Source of the DNA: a virus
Direction: 5' to 3' (one strand)
Virus record (IMG/VR): IMGVR_UViG_3300042889_001694
Location: 1 to 60,573 of that record
DNA length: 60,573 nt
Shown: piece after piece, positions 8,185 through 15,580 of the stretch
Layout: each line of letters opens with the position of its first letter
Numbering within the stretch: the stretch's first letter is position 1
Notes under the pieces: generated by a model
What the model saw: the letters and a program-made list of their open reading frames with translations, nothing else
Database searches by the model: none
What the model was told of the DNA's origin: nothing
Position numbers and translations under genes: made by a program

Positions 8185-8979
8185 ATGCCTAAACGTATAT
8201 TAATCATGGGCCTGCCCGGAGCAGGAAAAACTTATCTAGCACAACACATTCTAGAACATTTAGAAAATGAAAAGAAACGTGTGCGTTGGCTCAATGCTGA
8301 TGATGTTCGTAAAAAATACAATGACTGGGATTTCAGTCATGAAGGACGCATACGTCAAAGCCTGCGTATGCGTGAACTAGCAGACTCATTAACTGATGTT
8401 GATTATGTCATCTGCGACTTTGTTGCACCGCTGGTGGAAATGCGCAACAATTTCAAAGCAGATTGGACTGTGTGGGTTGATACAATTGACAAAGGTCGTT
8501 ACGAAGATACTAACAAAGCATTTGTTCCACCTGACCATTATGATTTTAGAATAACTGAACAAAATGCAGAAAAATGGGGCGAGTTTGTGGCTGCACACAT
8601 ATTAGATAACAGGCGTAGACCTATCTTTGCCTGGCAAAAAGAAACTGTACAAATGCTAGGTCGGTGGCAGCCATGGCATGCAGGACATCGTGCATTGTTT
8701 GAACGTGCCATTGCCAAAACAGGACAGGTAGTTATCCAGATTAGAGATTGTCAGGGCTGGCAAGGCAGCAATCCATTTGCCATTGATCAAGTCAAGAACT
8801 TTATCAAGCGCGATTTGGACATGCTGTATCAAGGTCAGTACGAAATTCAAATTGTTCCAAATATTGTGAACATCACATATGGACGGGATGTGGGGTACAA
8901 AATTGAACAAGAAGTATTTGACGATTCTGTTCACTCTATTAGTGCAACAAAGATTCGCAAAGAACTAGGGCTTAAATGA
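8185..8979 (+). CDS. APS kinase-like / nucleotidyltransferase fusion
   Basis: A 264-residue two-domain protein. Residues 1-160 resemble adenylylsulfate kinase: P-loop GLPGAGKT, then WLNADDVRKKYNDWDFS and an arginine-rich helix (GRIRQSLRMREL) at the usual APS-binding positions. Residues 160-264 are an HxGH-type nucleotidyltransferase: GRWQPWHAGHRALF near the domain start and ISATKIRKEL at its end, as in NMN or cytidylyl transferases. APS kinase makes PAPS, the donor for sulfotransferases, several of which are encoded nearby. The second domain could be an ATP-sulfurylase analogue or an unrelated adenylyltransferase. Start ATG 8185 has GGAG upstream; a longer in-frame start at 8143 is unlikely. 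Confidence 0.8.
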   Translation: MPKRILIMGLPGAGKTYLAQHILEHLENEKKRVRWLNADDVRKKYNDWDFSHEGRIRQSLRMRELADSLTDVDYVICDFVAPLVEMRNNFKADWTVWVDTIDKGRYEDTNKAFVPPDHYDFRITEQNAEKWGEFVAAHILDNRRRPIFAWQKETVQMLGRWQPWHAGHRALFERAIAKTGQVVIQIRDCQGWQGSNPFAIDQVKNFIKRDLDMLYQGQYEIQIVPNIVNITYGRDVGYKIEQEVFDDSVHSISATKIRKELGLK

Positions 8980-9185
8980 TTGAATCAACCCGACGTAGCG
9001 TCTTCAAGACTGTTAGTTGGAGAATAACTGGTAGCAGTGCAACATTTGCTATTAGCTATGCTGTGCTGGGTGATTTTTCAATAAGCGGCACCATAGCCAT
9101 AATACAGCTGACTTTCAATACTCTATTGTATTATGTGCATGAGCGACTGTGGAACTTGATCAAATGGGGCCGTGATGCTGGATGA
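8976..9185 (+). CDS. DUF2061 small membrane protein
   Basis: A 69-residue membrane protein with family features SVFKTVSWRITGSSAT at the start, a hydrophobic middle (two likely membrane helices) and LYYVHERLWNLIKWGRD at the end. This matches DUF2061, a family of unknown function that in bacteria is often found next to sulfate-activation genes. Here it follows and overlaps by four bases the APS kinase fusion gene, repeating that association. Confidence 0.82.
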   Translation: MIESTRRSVFKTVSWRITGSSATFAISYAVLGDFSISGTIAIIQLTFNTLLYYVHERLWNLIKWGRDAG

Positions 9186-10041
9186 TCTTGTGTTGAGCAC
9201 TAGAGCCAATCAACATTGGCTGTACAATGCAATAGATTCCCCGGATCGCTGTCGTGATCGCGGGGCATTTTTCAAATATTCATGGCCAGTTAGCTACAAC
9301 TACAACAGTCGTGGGTTTAGAGACACAGAATGGCCCACAAGCCTGAATGAATTAAAACAGGCCATATGGTGTGTGGGCGACAGTTTCACCACAGGGCTGG
9401 GCAGTGCTTTGGACCGTACCTGGGTGCACATGTTGCAACAAGCCACAGGACGCAGATGTATCAACATCAGCCTAGAGGGTGCCAGCAACGGATGGATTGC
9501 TCGCAGAGCCAGACAAATCTTGCAAGAAATACAGCCACAACACATGGTTATTCTTTGGAGTTACATGCACCGTAGAGAATCGCCCAATGCTGAATTGTCT
9601 GATGAACAACGTCGAATACCGGCGTATATTCTAGATGAAGCAGTGGATCATGTAAATTACTTTGAGCAGTGTTTGCGTGTACTGGGCACAGCACACTCCA
9701 CAACAGTGATATCTGCTGTTATACCCAATGACTTTGCTGATGATCTAGAACCTGCTGACCAGCTGTGGCAAGTGCTGGCCGATGCCAGCTGGGGCTCATG
9801 TCCCACCACAGCAGCTGAATTTGATGCATTGCCGCAGAGCATTCACAGTGACTTGAAAAAGCACAAGGCACATGATTATTTAAGACTGTGCATACGCATG
9901 ACAGAACTGCATGATAATTTACAACCATTTATTGGCACAATTCCGCAACAGGATCAGTCGCGTGATGGTTACCATTTTGATAAACTAACCAGTGAGTGGT
10001 TTGTTGATAAACTCATACCTTGCTTAAATGATACTAAATGA
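9175..10041 (+). CDS. SGNH hydrolase-like protein (tandem copy 1)
   Basis: A 288-residue SGNH-like protein. After an N-terminal segment WPVSYNYNSRGFRDTEWP shared with the next gene, block I is WCVGDSFTTGLGS with the likely nucleophile Ser, LEGASNGWIARR carries the Gly/Asn blocks, and DGYHFDKL supplies a C-terminal Asp/His pair. It is a tandem paralog of the protein at 10028. I use the ATG at 9175 rather than the adjacent GTG at 9172. It overlaps the DUF2061 gene by 11 bases and the next copy by 14. Confidence 0.72.
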   Translation: MLDDLVLSTRANQHWLYNAIDSPDRCRDRGAFFKYSWPVSYNYNSRGFRDTEWPTSLNELKQAIWCVGDSFTTGLGSALDRTWVHMLQQATGRRCINISLEGASNGWIARRARQILQEIQPQHMVILWSYMHRRESPNAELSDEQRRIPAYILDEAVDHVNYFEQCLRVLGTAHSTTVISAVIPNDFADDLEPADQLWQVLADASWGSCPTTAAEFDALPQSIHSDLKKHKAHDYLRLCIRMTELHDNLQPFIGTIPQQDQSRDGYHFDKLTSEWFVDKLIPCLNDTK

Positions 10042-10885
10042 TTTTGTAATTACTGGACGAGCATCACAGTGTTTTGACCAAGCAGGCGGATTAGACTCAC
10101 GTGAACAATGTCATGATCGTGTGCACTGGGATAATTATCCCTGGTCAGTCAGCTACAACTACAACAGTCGCGGATTCAGGGACGCAGAATGGCCGGAAAA
10201 TCTTAAAGATGCTGTGTGGTGCATCGGCGACAGTCAAACTGTGGGTTTTGCCGGGCCATTAGAACATTCTTGGCCCTGGCTATTACAGCAACAGTTGGGA
10301 CGTAGATGTATCAATGTTGCCATGGATGGCGGCAGTAACAACTGGATTGCCCGGCGCACCGTGGATATATTACGCGAAGTTGCGCCAGGGCACATTGTGA
10401 TACACTGGAGTTATTGTCATCGTCGTGAGTCCAGCATAGATCTTGCGCGAGACCAGGCCTGGAAACTGTTTTATAAAAATGTACGTTTACAAACCTGGCC
10501 CGAGTGTGACTGCTATGCGGACTTTGACAGTTTGCCACCGAGTGTTCAACTGGAAGTGTTGCAGCTTCATGGATGGGAACGTTATTGCAATCAGTTGGAT
10601 GAATATCGAAAGATCTATAATATTCGATGCACCGTGGCAGAAGATGATGAGAATTTCCGTCAGTGTGTGAATCTAGTGCAGTCACATGCTGGCAACACTC
10701 GCATCATACACAGTGTGATTCCAGGCTTTGCACCCAGTGACAGCACAGCATCCGCAGTACTAGCACAATGTCAATTTGCAGTGCCCGAATTACCACAACT
10801 GGACTGGGCACGTGACTCGTCGCATTATGATATCAAAACTGCACAGTCCCTGGTCAATCGTTTGCTGCCGTTAATAGCGGAGTAA
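10028..10885 (+). CDS. SGNH hydrolase-like protein (tandem copy 2)
   Basis: A 285-residue paralog of the preceding protein. Shared blocks are WSVSYNYNSRGFRDAEWP, WCIGDSQTVGFAG (block I with Ser), MDGGSNNWIARR, and a C-terminal SSHYDIKTA with Asp/His. The pair points to local duplication followed by divergence. Its 3' end overlaps by 32 bases the end of the leftward gene at 10854, so the two transcripts are antisense at their ends. Substrate unknown; sugar O-acetyl esters are typical for the fold. Confidence 0.72.
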   Translation: MILNDFVITGRASQCFDQAGGLDSREQCHDRVHWDNYPWSVSYNYNSRGFRDAEWPENLKDAVWCIGDSQTVGFAGPLEHSWPWLLQQQLGRRCINVAMDGGSNNWIARRTVDILREVAPGHIVIHWSYCHRRESSIDLARDQAWKLFYKNVRLQTWPECDCYADFDSLPPSVQLEVLQLHGWERYCNQLDEYRKIYNIRCTVAEDDENFRQCVNLVQSHAGNTRIIHSVIPGFAPSDSTASAVLAQCQFAVPELPQLDWARDSSHYDIKTAQSLVNRLLPLIAE

Positions 10886-12017
10886 CTGTTGCGGAGTTAT
10901 CCAGGGCCAAATTAGCAGTCCAAACTGCTTTTTCAGCTTGTGTTTGCTCGTCCATTGTGCTATCGGTGTATGGTTGACCCAGGTCAGGATTGTCCACAAT
11001 CCAAGTATTGTACACCTGGACCAGTTGATCAAAATTCTTTACAATATATTTCTTTTCGGCAAAAGTCTGCTTTTTGATAGGCAACCCTCCCACCAGAATG
11101 TTTAGCTTGTGCATTAACGCCAGGCTTTGATTGGTTTTGACAAAGTTCTTGACATGGTGCACAAGGAACTCACGCTGTGCTTCTGGCAGAAAGTTCACAA
11201 TTTGCTTGGTATGATATTGCACCACTGCACTGGATGTGTCAGATCTAAGTTCTCGAGTCAACTGCAAGAAATTTTCTTTATGATCCAGGGCCAAGCTGCC
11301 AATGTCACTAGTGAGTCTATGACAGCGATTCCAGTCTGCAAATTCAATGTTGTATGTGTCCTTCCAGGTCACACGCTTCGCTTGATTGGAAAATATTGGC
11401 AAATTAAGAATATATTGTTCAATATTGGGCAAGTGTTGTTCGTATTCAAAATAACTTGATACCCTAAAATGGCTATCAGCCCAGCTGATGTATTGCTTGT
11501 AAGCATTTAAATGAAACAAAATAGCGTTGGGATCCAGCTCCACAGGGTTCTTGTAAAAATCAAAATAACTGTTGATTTTTTCCTGTGCTGAGTACACGTT
11601 GAGTCGTCGTGCCAGAGTGTTTAGTCCATGACTAATGGCATTTTCAAATATGTTCTTTCTACGGCAGCTGATGATAAAAAAATTGTCATTTAGATATTGA
11701 TAAAATGGTACTTGTTGATCAATTGAATCATTTCGCAGCCGTATGTGTGACATGGCCAAGCGTGATGTTTTGTAATGATCCACACTGCTTAGTAGGTTAA
11801 CAATCTCTTCAAGACTTTGATAATAGCCCCATTTGTCATTCTTTTTGCCCAGCAACTCTCTGTTGAATTCGGGACTGTAGTATTTTACAATGCCATTGGT
11901 TAACTCATGCAGATTGATCACAGGCTGATCAAACTTGTGAAACTGCATGTAAATTGTGATTAATCGTTGTAATAATGTGCTGCCTACAGCATCGGGCGTG
12001 AGTAAAAGTACATTCAT
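10854..12017 (-). CDS. Sulfotransferase-like protein
   Basis: A 387-residue protein starting MNVLLLTPDAVGSTLLQRL, a strand plus loop resembling the 5'-phosphosulfate loop, with a later strand FIISCRRKNIFENAISHGL that matches the 3'-phosphate-binding segment (Arg, then Ser after a helix) of sulfotransferases. The C-terminal half is helical and unrecognised. It is the only leftward gene between 3.9 and 60 kb, converging on the SGNH pair. The motif AATAAGTA lies five bases before its ATG and may be a weak late promoter. Confidence 0.62.
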   Translation of the reverse strand: MNVLLLTPDAVGSTLLQRLITIYMQFHKFDQPVINLHELTNGIVKYYSPEFNRELLGKKNDKWGYYQSLEEIVNLLSSVDHYKTSRLAMSHIRLRNDSIDQQVPFYQYLNDNFFIISCRRKNIFENAISHGLNTLARRLNVYSAQEKINSYFDFYKNPVELDPNAILFHLNAYKQYISWADSHFRVSSYFEYEQHLPNIEQYILNLPIFSNQAKRVTWKDTYNIEFADWNRCHRLTSDIGSLALDHKENFLQLTRELRSDTSSAVVQYHTKQIVNFLPEAQREFLVHHVKNFVKTNQSLALMHKLNILVGGLPIKKQTFAEKKYIVKNFDQLVQVYNTWIVDNPDLGQPYTDSTMDEQTQAEKAVWTANLALDNSATVTPLLTAAND

Positions 12018-12080
12018 AACAGTACTTATTGTGCGACCCGTTGCAGGGCAAATATCAACTGCTGTTTGAGACCATGTGTT

Positions 12081-12088
12081 GCTAAATA
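12081..12088 (+). promoter_or_regulatory. Late promoter motif GCTAAATA
   Basis: GCTAAATA (six of eight to TATAAATA) lies 20 bases before the endolysin ATG at 12109, leaving room for the AAGGA ribosome-binding site in the leader. It fits late expression of the lysis cassette. Confidence 0.5.
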
Positions 12089-12108
12089 CTCATACACAAG
12101 GATACTGT

Positions 12109-12738
12109 ATGAGCGTGAACTTTACACAACAACAATTATCACAAATAGTCCAGGGCAATCCACATATTGATCACTGGTACGAAGCCCTGTCAGAAATTCT
12201 GCCAGAATATGAAATTAATACCACACCACGTGTTGCCATGTTCTTGGCCCAGTGTGCACACGAAAGTGGCAATTTTCGAGCCATCAAAGAAAACTTGAAT
12301 TATCGTGCGCCCAGTTTGAGAAAACTGTTTCCCAAGTATTTCCCCGATGATGCCTTGGCTGCTCGTTATGCCAGCTTGCCTAACAAACAAGAAGCCATTG
12401 CCAACAGAATCTATGCTAATAGAATGGGCAACGGTGACGAAGCGTCTGGCGACGGATATCGCTATTGTGGACGCGGCCTAATTCAACTCACTGGCAAAAA
12501 CAACTACACCTTGTTTGCTGGTAGCCTGGGCATACCTGTGGAAGAGTGTGCTGACTATTTGTCCACATTTGAGGGAGCTGTGCAAAGCGCCTGCTGGTTC
12601 TGGGAAACAAACAACCTAAACAAGTGGGCCGACGCTGGAGATGTGCTCACTGCAACCAAACGTATCAATGGTGGCACCATTGGTCTTGAAGATCGCATCA
12701 AGCATTACAATCATGCATTGCATGTACTAGGAGAATAA
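12109..12738 (+). CDS. Endolysin, glycoside hydrolase family 19
   Basis: A 209-residue family 19 glycoside hydrolase (chitinase-like lysin) that would cut the glycan strands of peptidoglycan. Diagnostic parts are FLAQCAHESGNF with the catalytic Glu, YRYCGRGLIQLTGKNNY, and a C-terminal KRINGG segment. No signal peptide is visible, so it needs a holin to reach the cell wall. The start is the ATG at 12109, with AAGGA upstream, rather than 12076. It opens the lysis cassette that runs to about 14.6 kb. Confidence 0.9.
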   Translation: MSVNFTQQQLSQIVQGNPHIDHWYEALSEILPEYEINTTPRVAMFLAQCAHESGNFRAIKENLNYRAPSLRKLFPKYFPDDALAARYASLPNKQEAIANRIYANRMGNGDEASGDGYRYCGRGLIQLTGKNNYTLFAGSLGIPVEECADYLSTFEGAVQSACWFWETNNLNKWADAGDVLTATKRINGGTIGLEDRIKHYNHALHVLGE

Positions 12739-12741
12739 ACT

Positions 12742-12861
12742 ATGTTGGAAACACTATTTTGGTTGGCCCTGGGCGCATTTGTTGGATGGAATTTTCCTCA
12801 ACCTGAATTTGCCAAACGCATACAAACTCGAGTCATGACCCTGTTCAAAAAGGATCAGTAA
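12742..12861 (+). CDS. 39-residue membrane peptide in lysis cassette
   Basis: Short frame starting three bases after the endolysin stop with GGAG upstream. The peptide has one hydrophobic helix (LFWLALGAFVGW) and a basic amphipathic tail ending KKDQ. A small single-pass protein next to an endolysin could be a pinholin, antiholin or regulator; the sequence does not decide. Confidence 0.5.
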   Translation: MLETLFWLALGAFVGWNFPQPEFAKRIQTRVMTLFKKDQ

Positions 12862-12893
12862 TGCGCAATTTTAAACGGCTGTTGTTTTAATCT

Positions 12894-13370
12894 ATGTGGA
12901 TACTGCACTTTTTACCTGACGGATTGCTAGAGTTTGTGATCAACAGCCTGCTGTTTGTTGGGCTCACGATGACAATTCTCACAGTATTTGTCATCAATAG
13001 ATTGCTGCTTTGGTTTCCGGCAATTGCCAGTTACTATCGTGTGATTCAAGTGCTCAGCGTGGCTGTGTTCTTGCTGGCTGTGTATCTCAAAGGCGGATAC
13101 ACTACAGAGATGGCCTGGCGCGAGCGTGTGTCTGAAGTTGAAGCCAAACTCAAAAAGGCCGAACAAGAGTCGGCTAGTGAAAATGTTCGTATAGACACCA
13201 AGATAGTCACACGTACTCAGGTGGTTCGCGAAAAGGGACAAGAAGTTATTCGTTATGTTGACAGAGAAATTGTCAAATACGATATAAAATTTGCACCAGG
13301 TGGCCAATGTGAAATTCCTGAAGAATTTATCAAGGCACATAATGATGCAGCGGAGGCGCCACGAAAATGA
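12894..13370 (+). CDS. Inner-membrane spanin (i-spanin, Rz-like)
   Basis: A 158-residue protein with two N-terminal hydrophobic helices (about residues 12-38 and 45-65), followed by a charged coiled-coil-like region (REKGQEVIRY and similar) and a hydrophilic tail. The following gene encodes a lipoprotein and overlaps it by four bases, the classical i-spanin/o-spanin arrangement. The pair would fuse inner and outer membranes in the last step of lysis. Two membrane helices instead of one is a mild departure from Rz. Confidence 0.72.
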   Translation: MWILHFLPDGLLEFVINSLLFVGLTMTILTVFVINRLLLWFPAIASYYRVIQVLSVAVFLLAVYLKGGYTTEMAWRERVSEVEAKLKKAEQESASENVRIDTKIVTRTQVVREKGQEVIRYVDREIVKYDIKFAPGGQCEIPEEFIKAHNDAAEAPRK

Positions 13371-13636
13371 AATATCCACTGTTGTTGACTGTTGTTTTGC
13401 TGGGTGGTTGTGCTACATCTGTGCCCATAACAGCAAAGTTTCCCGACCCACCTGGAAAAATGGCAACGGAACGATGCCCCAATTTAAAAAAATTAAATGA
13501 AAAACCTGTGCTGAGTGATATTGCTCGCACTGTGACAGAAAATTACACATCATATTATGAATGCGCTGTCAAAGCTGACGCTTGGCAAGAATGGTATGAA
13601 GTACAAAAAAGAATTTTTGAAGGAACTACAAAATGA
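13367..13636 (+). CDS. Outer-membrane lipoprotein spanin (o-spanin, Rz1-like)
   Basis: An 89-residue protein with a lipoprotein signal peptide: hydrophobic core and lipobox LLGGC, with the lipidated Cys at about residue 15. The mature part is short, begins with a proline-containing segment (KFPDPPGKM), and has two further cysteines. Its ATG overlaps the i-spanin stop. Size, lipobox and context fit an Rz1-type o-spanin. Confidence 0.75.
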   Translation: MKYPLLLTVVLLGGCATSVPITAKFPDPPGKMATERCPNLKKLNEKPVLSDIARTVTENYTSYYECAVKADAWQEWYEVQKRIFEGTTK

Positions 13637-13821
13637 CAACCCCTACCACTACCCGTGTTGATTTTAATACCAATGCCGCTGACATAATACAAAAATTTGA
13701 AAGCGGTGTAACCAATGAAGAGTTATTGGAACAACAACGGCAAGCCAGTGTGCCATTTCCGGGTACAGTGACATTTATACTTGCTGATCGTTTGCCTGGT
13801 CAGCAAGTGACCAAACCGTGA
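13633..13821 (+). CDS. Small unknown protein in lysis cassette
   Basis: A 62-residue protein overlapping the o-spanin gene by four bases (ATGA). It is hydrophilic with a helical middle (ITNEELLEQQRQ-like, actual TNEELLEQQRQ) and a short hydrophobic patch (GTVTFILADRLPG). The C-terminal stretch resembles a short ubiquitin-like strand pair seen in some phage proteins, but this is not firm. Role unknown. Confidence 0.6.
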   Translation: MTTPTTTRVDFNTNAADIIQKFESGVTNEELLEQQRQASVPFPGTVTFILADRLPGQQVTKP

Positions 13822-13842
13822 TCCAATGTTTAAGGAGCTAGC

Positions 13843-14409
13843 ATGAGCGAAAAAGAATATACTAAACTAAGTGACAGCGAAAAGAAAAAAGAAGACTGGA
13901 TGAACTCAAAATGGCGTCCCATGATGGGATGGACCTACATGCTGACTTGTGTGGCTGACTTTGTGCTGTTTCCCATATTGTGGAGCCTGTTGCAAGCTGT
14001 GAGCAAGGGGCAAGTTAACATACAGTGGCAACCCATAACCTTGCAAGGTGCAGGCCTGTTTCACATTGCCATGGGCGCTGTGCTAGGTATTGCGGCTTAT
14101 GGGCGCACACAAGAAAAACTAGGAGGAGCAAACAATGGCGGAATTAACTTACCATCAAATGTCGGCACAACATATACGCCGCCTAGCGCAATCCAACAGC
14201 CCGGAGCCGGTGGCTTTGGTACAACAAGTTCAGGATACGGAGCAGTCCCGACGACAGCAGGCTTTGGCGGAAATACAGGCTTTGGAGCGGCAACGTCTGG
14301 GTCTATCGGTGCCGGACCAGGATGGGGAACACCCCCAACAACAGTAACAGTGACCACTGGCTGGGGCGGCAAGAAGGTTGTGCCCCAACAAGATGATCCA
14401 TTGATTTAA
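13843..14409 (+). CDS. Holin, three-transmembrane type
   Basis: A 188-residue protein whose first 90 residues resemble the three-TM holin family related to gene-transfer-agent holins: SKWRPMMGWTYMLTC, then DFVLFPILWSLL and a glycine-rich helix LFHIAMGAVLGIAAYGRTQEK. The remaining 95 residues are Gly/Thr/Pro-rich low complexity. It would permeabilise the inner membrane for endolysin release. AAGGAG lies upstream of the ATG. A second frame with a strong ribosome-binding site is nested in the low-complexity part (14135-14347). Confidence 0.8.
   Translation: MSEKEYTKLSDSEKKKEDWMNSKWRPMMGWTYMLTCVADFVLFPILWSLLQAVSKGQVNIQWQPITLQGAGLFHIAMGAVLGIAAYGRTQEKLGGANNGGINLPSNVGTTYTPPSAIQQPGAGGFGTTSSGYGAVPTTAGFGGNTGFGAATSGSIGAGPGWGTPPTTVTVTTGWGGKKVVPQQDDPLI
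14135..14347 (+). CDS. Possible nested gene inside holin tail
   Basis: A 70-codon frame in another register of the holin gene, starting with ATG after AGGAGG at eight bases distance. The protein (MAELTYHQMSAQHIRRLAQ...) is predicted helical and rich in Gln and Arg, unlike a random shadow, and it lies over the low-complexity holin tail. Nested lysis genes are known (Rz1 inside Rz). It may equally be a by-product of the host frame. Confidence 0.35.
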   Translation: MAELTYHQMSAQHIRRLAQSNSPEPVALVQQVQDTEQSRRQQALAEIQALERQRLGLSVPDQDGEHPQQQ

Positions 14410-14421
14410 AGGAAAAATAAC

Positions 14422-14640
14422 ATGAAACATATTATATTCGTAGCAGGTTTGTGTTTGACTCTGGCACAGCCAGTGGCAGCACAAGAGCCCAAAAAAGAAA
14501 CTGTAACAGTCTGCATTGATGTGCAGGGCAAGGATGGTAAACCAGTGATTGATCCAAAAACTGGCAAACCCAAACAGGACTGCAAAGTAATGAAAAAGCA
14601 CAAAAAGCACGAAGGCACAGCTATTCCAGAAAAGAAATAA
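14422..14640 (+). CDS. Small secreted protein
   Basis: A 72-residue protein with a typical signal peptide (MKHIIFVAGLCLTLAQ, likely cut after VAA near residue 20). The mature part is strongly basic and lysine-rich, with two cysteines in VTVCIDVQG and QDCKVMKK that could pair in the periplasm. AAAGGAAAA precedes the ATG. It closes the lysis cassette before the terminator at 14658. Confidence 0.7.
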   Translation: MKHIIFVAGLCLTLAQPVAAQEPKKETVTVCIDVQGKDGKPVIDPKTGKPKQDCKVMKKHKKHEGTAIPEKK

Positions 14641-14645
14641 TTTGC

Positions 14646-14674
14646 TTGACACATAATAAAAGACCTTGTATAAT
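14646..14674 (+). promoter_or_regulatory. Consensus sigma70 promoter
   Basis: TTGACA (14646-14651), 17-base spacer and TATAAT (14669-14674), both perfect consensus. The -10 box runs from the left arm into the loop of the hairpin at 14658-14691, so termination of the upstream cassette and initiation of the next unit occupy the same 45 bases. It would drive the gene at 14709. Confidence 0.88.
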
Positions 14675-14692
14675 ACTGTACAAGGTCTTTTT
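14658..14692. terminator. Rho-independent terminator hairpin
   Basis: Perfect 13-bp inverted repeat (14658-14670 with 14679-14691) around an eight-base loop, ending in a run of five T on the + strand; the left arm starts with four A, so it could act on both strands. It follows the lysis cassette. Confidence 0.85.
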
Positions 14693-14708
14693 CACTAACG
14701 GATTACAA

Positions 14709-14945
14709 ATGACTGCTGTTGCACTAGCGTTATCAATCACTCAACGAGATCAAGTGCTGTATTACGAAACTGGGTTCGAACAGTTGCACCCAATCCCACC
14801 AATTCATGACTGGATGACACAATTGGGACACGAATACTATCGTGACTGGCGTTGCAAAAGGCAGTTGAGTAACGACCATGATCAATATGTAATTGAATTC
14901 CCCAACAGTCATGTCATGAACATGTTTATGCTGAAATGGCTGTGA
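14709..14945 (+). CDS. Small unknown protein
   Basis: A 78-residue protein (MTAVALALSITQRDQ...) I do not recognise. It has many aromatic residues (Trp, Tyr, His) and ends with a hydrophobic FMLKWL. The start at 14709 lies about 28 bases after the predicted transcription start of the promoter at 14646; upstream in-frame codons fall inside the promoter. The end is similar in pattern to that of the next protein (FLLRWS), suggesting related small proteins. Confidence 0.65.
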   Translation: MTAVALALSITQRDQVLYYETGFEQLHPIPPIHDWMTQLGHEYYRDWRCKRQLSNDHDQYVIEFPNSHVMNMFMLKWL

Positions 14946-14948
14946 GAC

Positions 14949-15173
14949 ATGACTGATATATTGCAACACTGGAAAGAAAATCGGTTTGTTATTGCAGGCA
15001 GAGACTTGACAGATGATGAATGCCTGGTTATATTGACAGACATATCGTACTGGTCTGAACACATGGATACATTAACTGCTTGGTGCCATGATCGTGACGC
15101 TGTGACCGCAGGTATGACCGTGACTTTTGGTAGTGAACGTACTCTGACAGAGTTTTTGTTGAGGTGGTCGTGA
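14949..15173 (+). CDS. Small unknown protein
   Basis: A 74-residue acidic protein with Trp-rich segments and a C-terminal FGSERTLTEFLLRWS pattern like its upstream neighbour. It starts three bases after the preceding stop, and its stop overlaps the next start as GTGA. Likely early expressed from the 14646 promoter. Function unknown; small early phage proteins often target host functions, but nothing here shows it. Confidence 0.65.
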   Translation: MTDILQHWKENRFVIAGRDLTDDECLVILTDISYWSEHMDTLTAWCHDRDAVTAGMTVTFGSERTLTEFLLRWS

Positions 15174-15538
15174 AAAGCTGTTTTGTTCTCAATGATCTGC
15201 CCAATGGTGAGTGGTCAGTGTGTTGGCCCGGCTATGAACGCAATGTGGTAAACGACCCCGGTAAAGCTCTTGCTCTGTTGGAAATCATGTTTGAACATGT
15301 GGGTGTGGATGAAGCCATGATTGGAGTGCAACAATCTGGGCGTGACAATGACTGGCAGACCTGGCATATTTCCGGCATCCTGTGGCTGGAGGAACACAGT
15401 CGTCGACACTTGGCTGAACGACTGGCTGGATACACAATCCCAGGAGTGAAGTTTCGAGATCAGTACGAAGCTGAAAAATTCAAAACTCACATGGAACAAC
15501 GACTGGCCTGGAAGCAACTGGGAGGTGTTTGGGAGTGA
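15170..15538 (+). CDS. Small unknown protein
   Basis: A 122-residue protein with a GTG start overlapping the preceding stop. It contains an N-terminal beta-rich part (CFVLNDLPNGEWSVCWPG) and a helical tail with LAERLAGYTIPGVKF. No known motif. It ends the three-gene early-type unit before dnaJ. Confidence 0.65.
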   Translation: MKSCFVLNDLPNGEWSVCWPGYERNVVNDPGKALALLEIMFEHVGVDEAMIGVQQSGRDNDWQTWHISGILWLEEHSRRHLAERLAGYTIPGVKFRDQYEAEKFKTHMEQRLAWKQLGGVWE

Positions 15539-15580
15539 CAGATATATCCAGTTGTCTACTGTTAGATAATAATTACTAGC

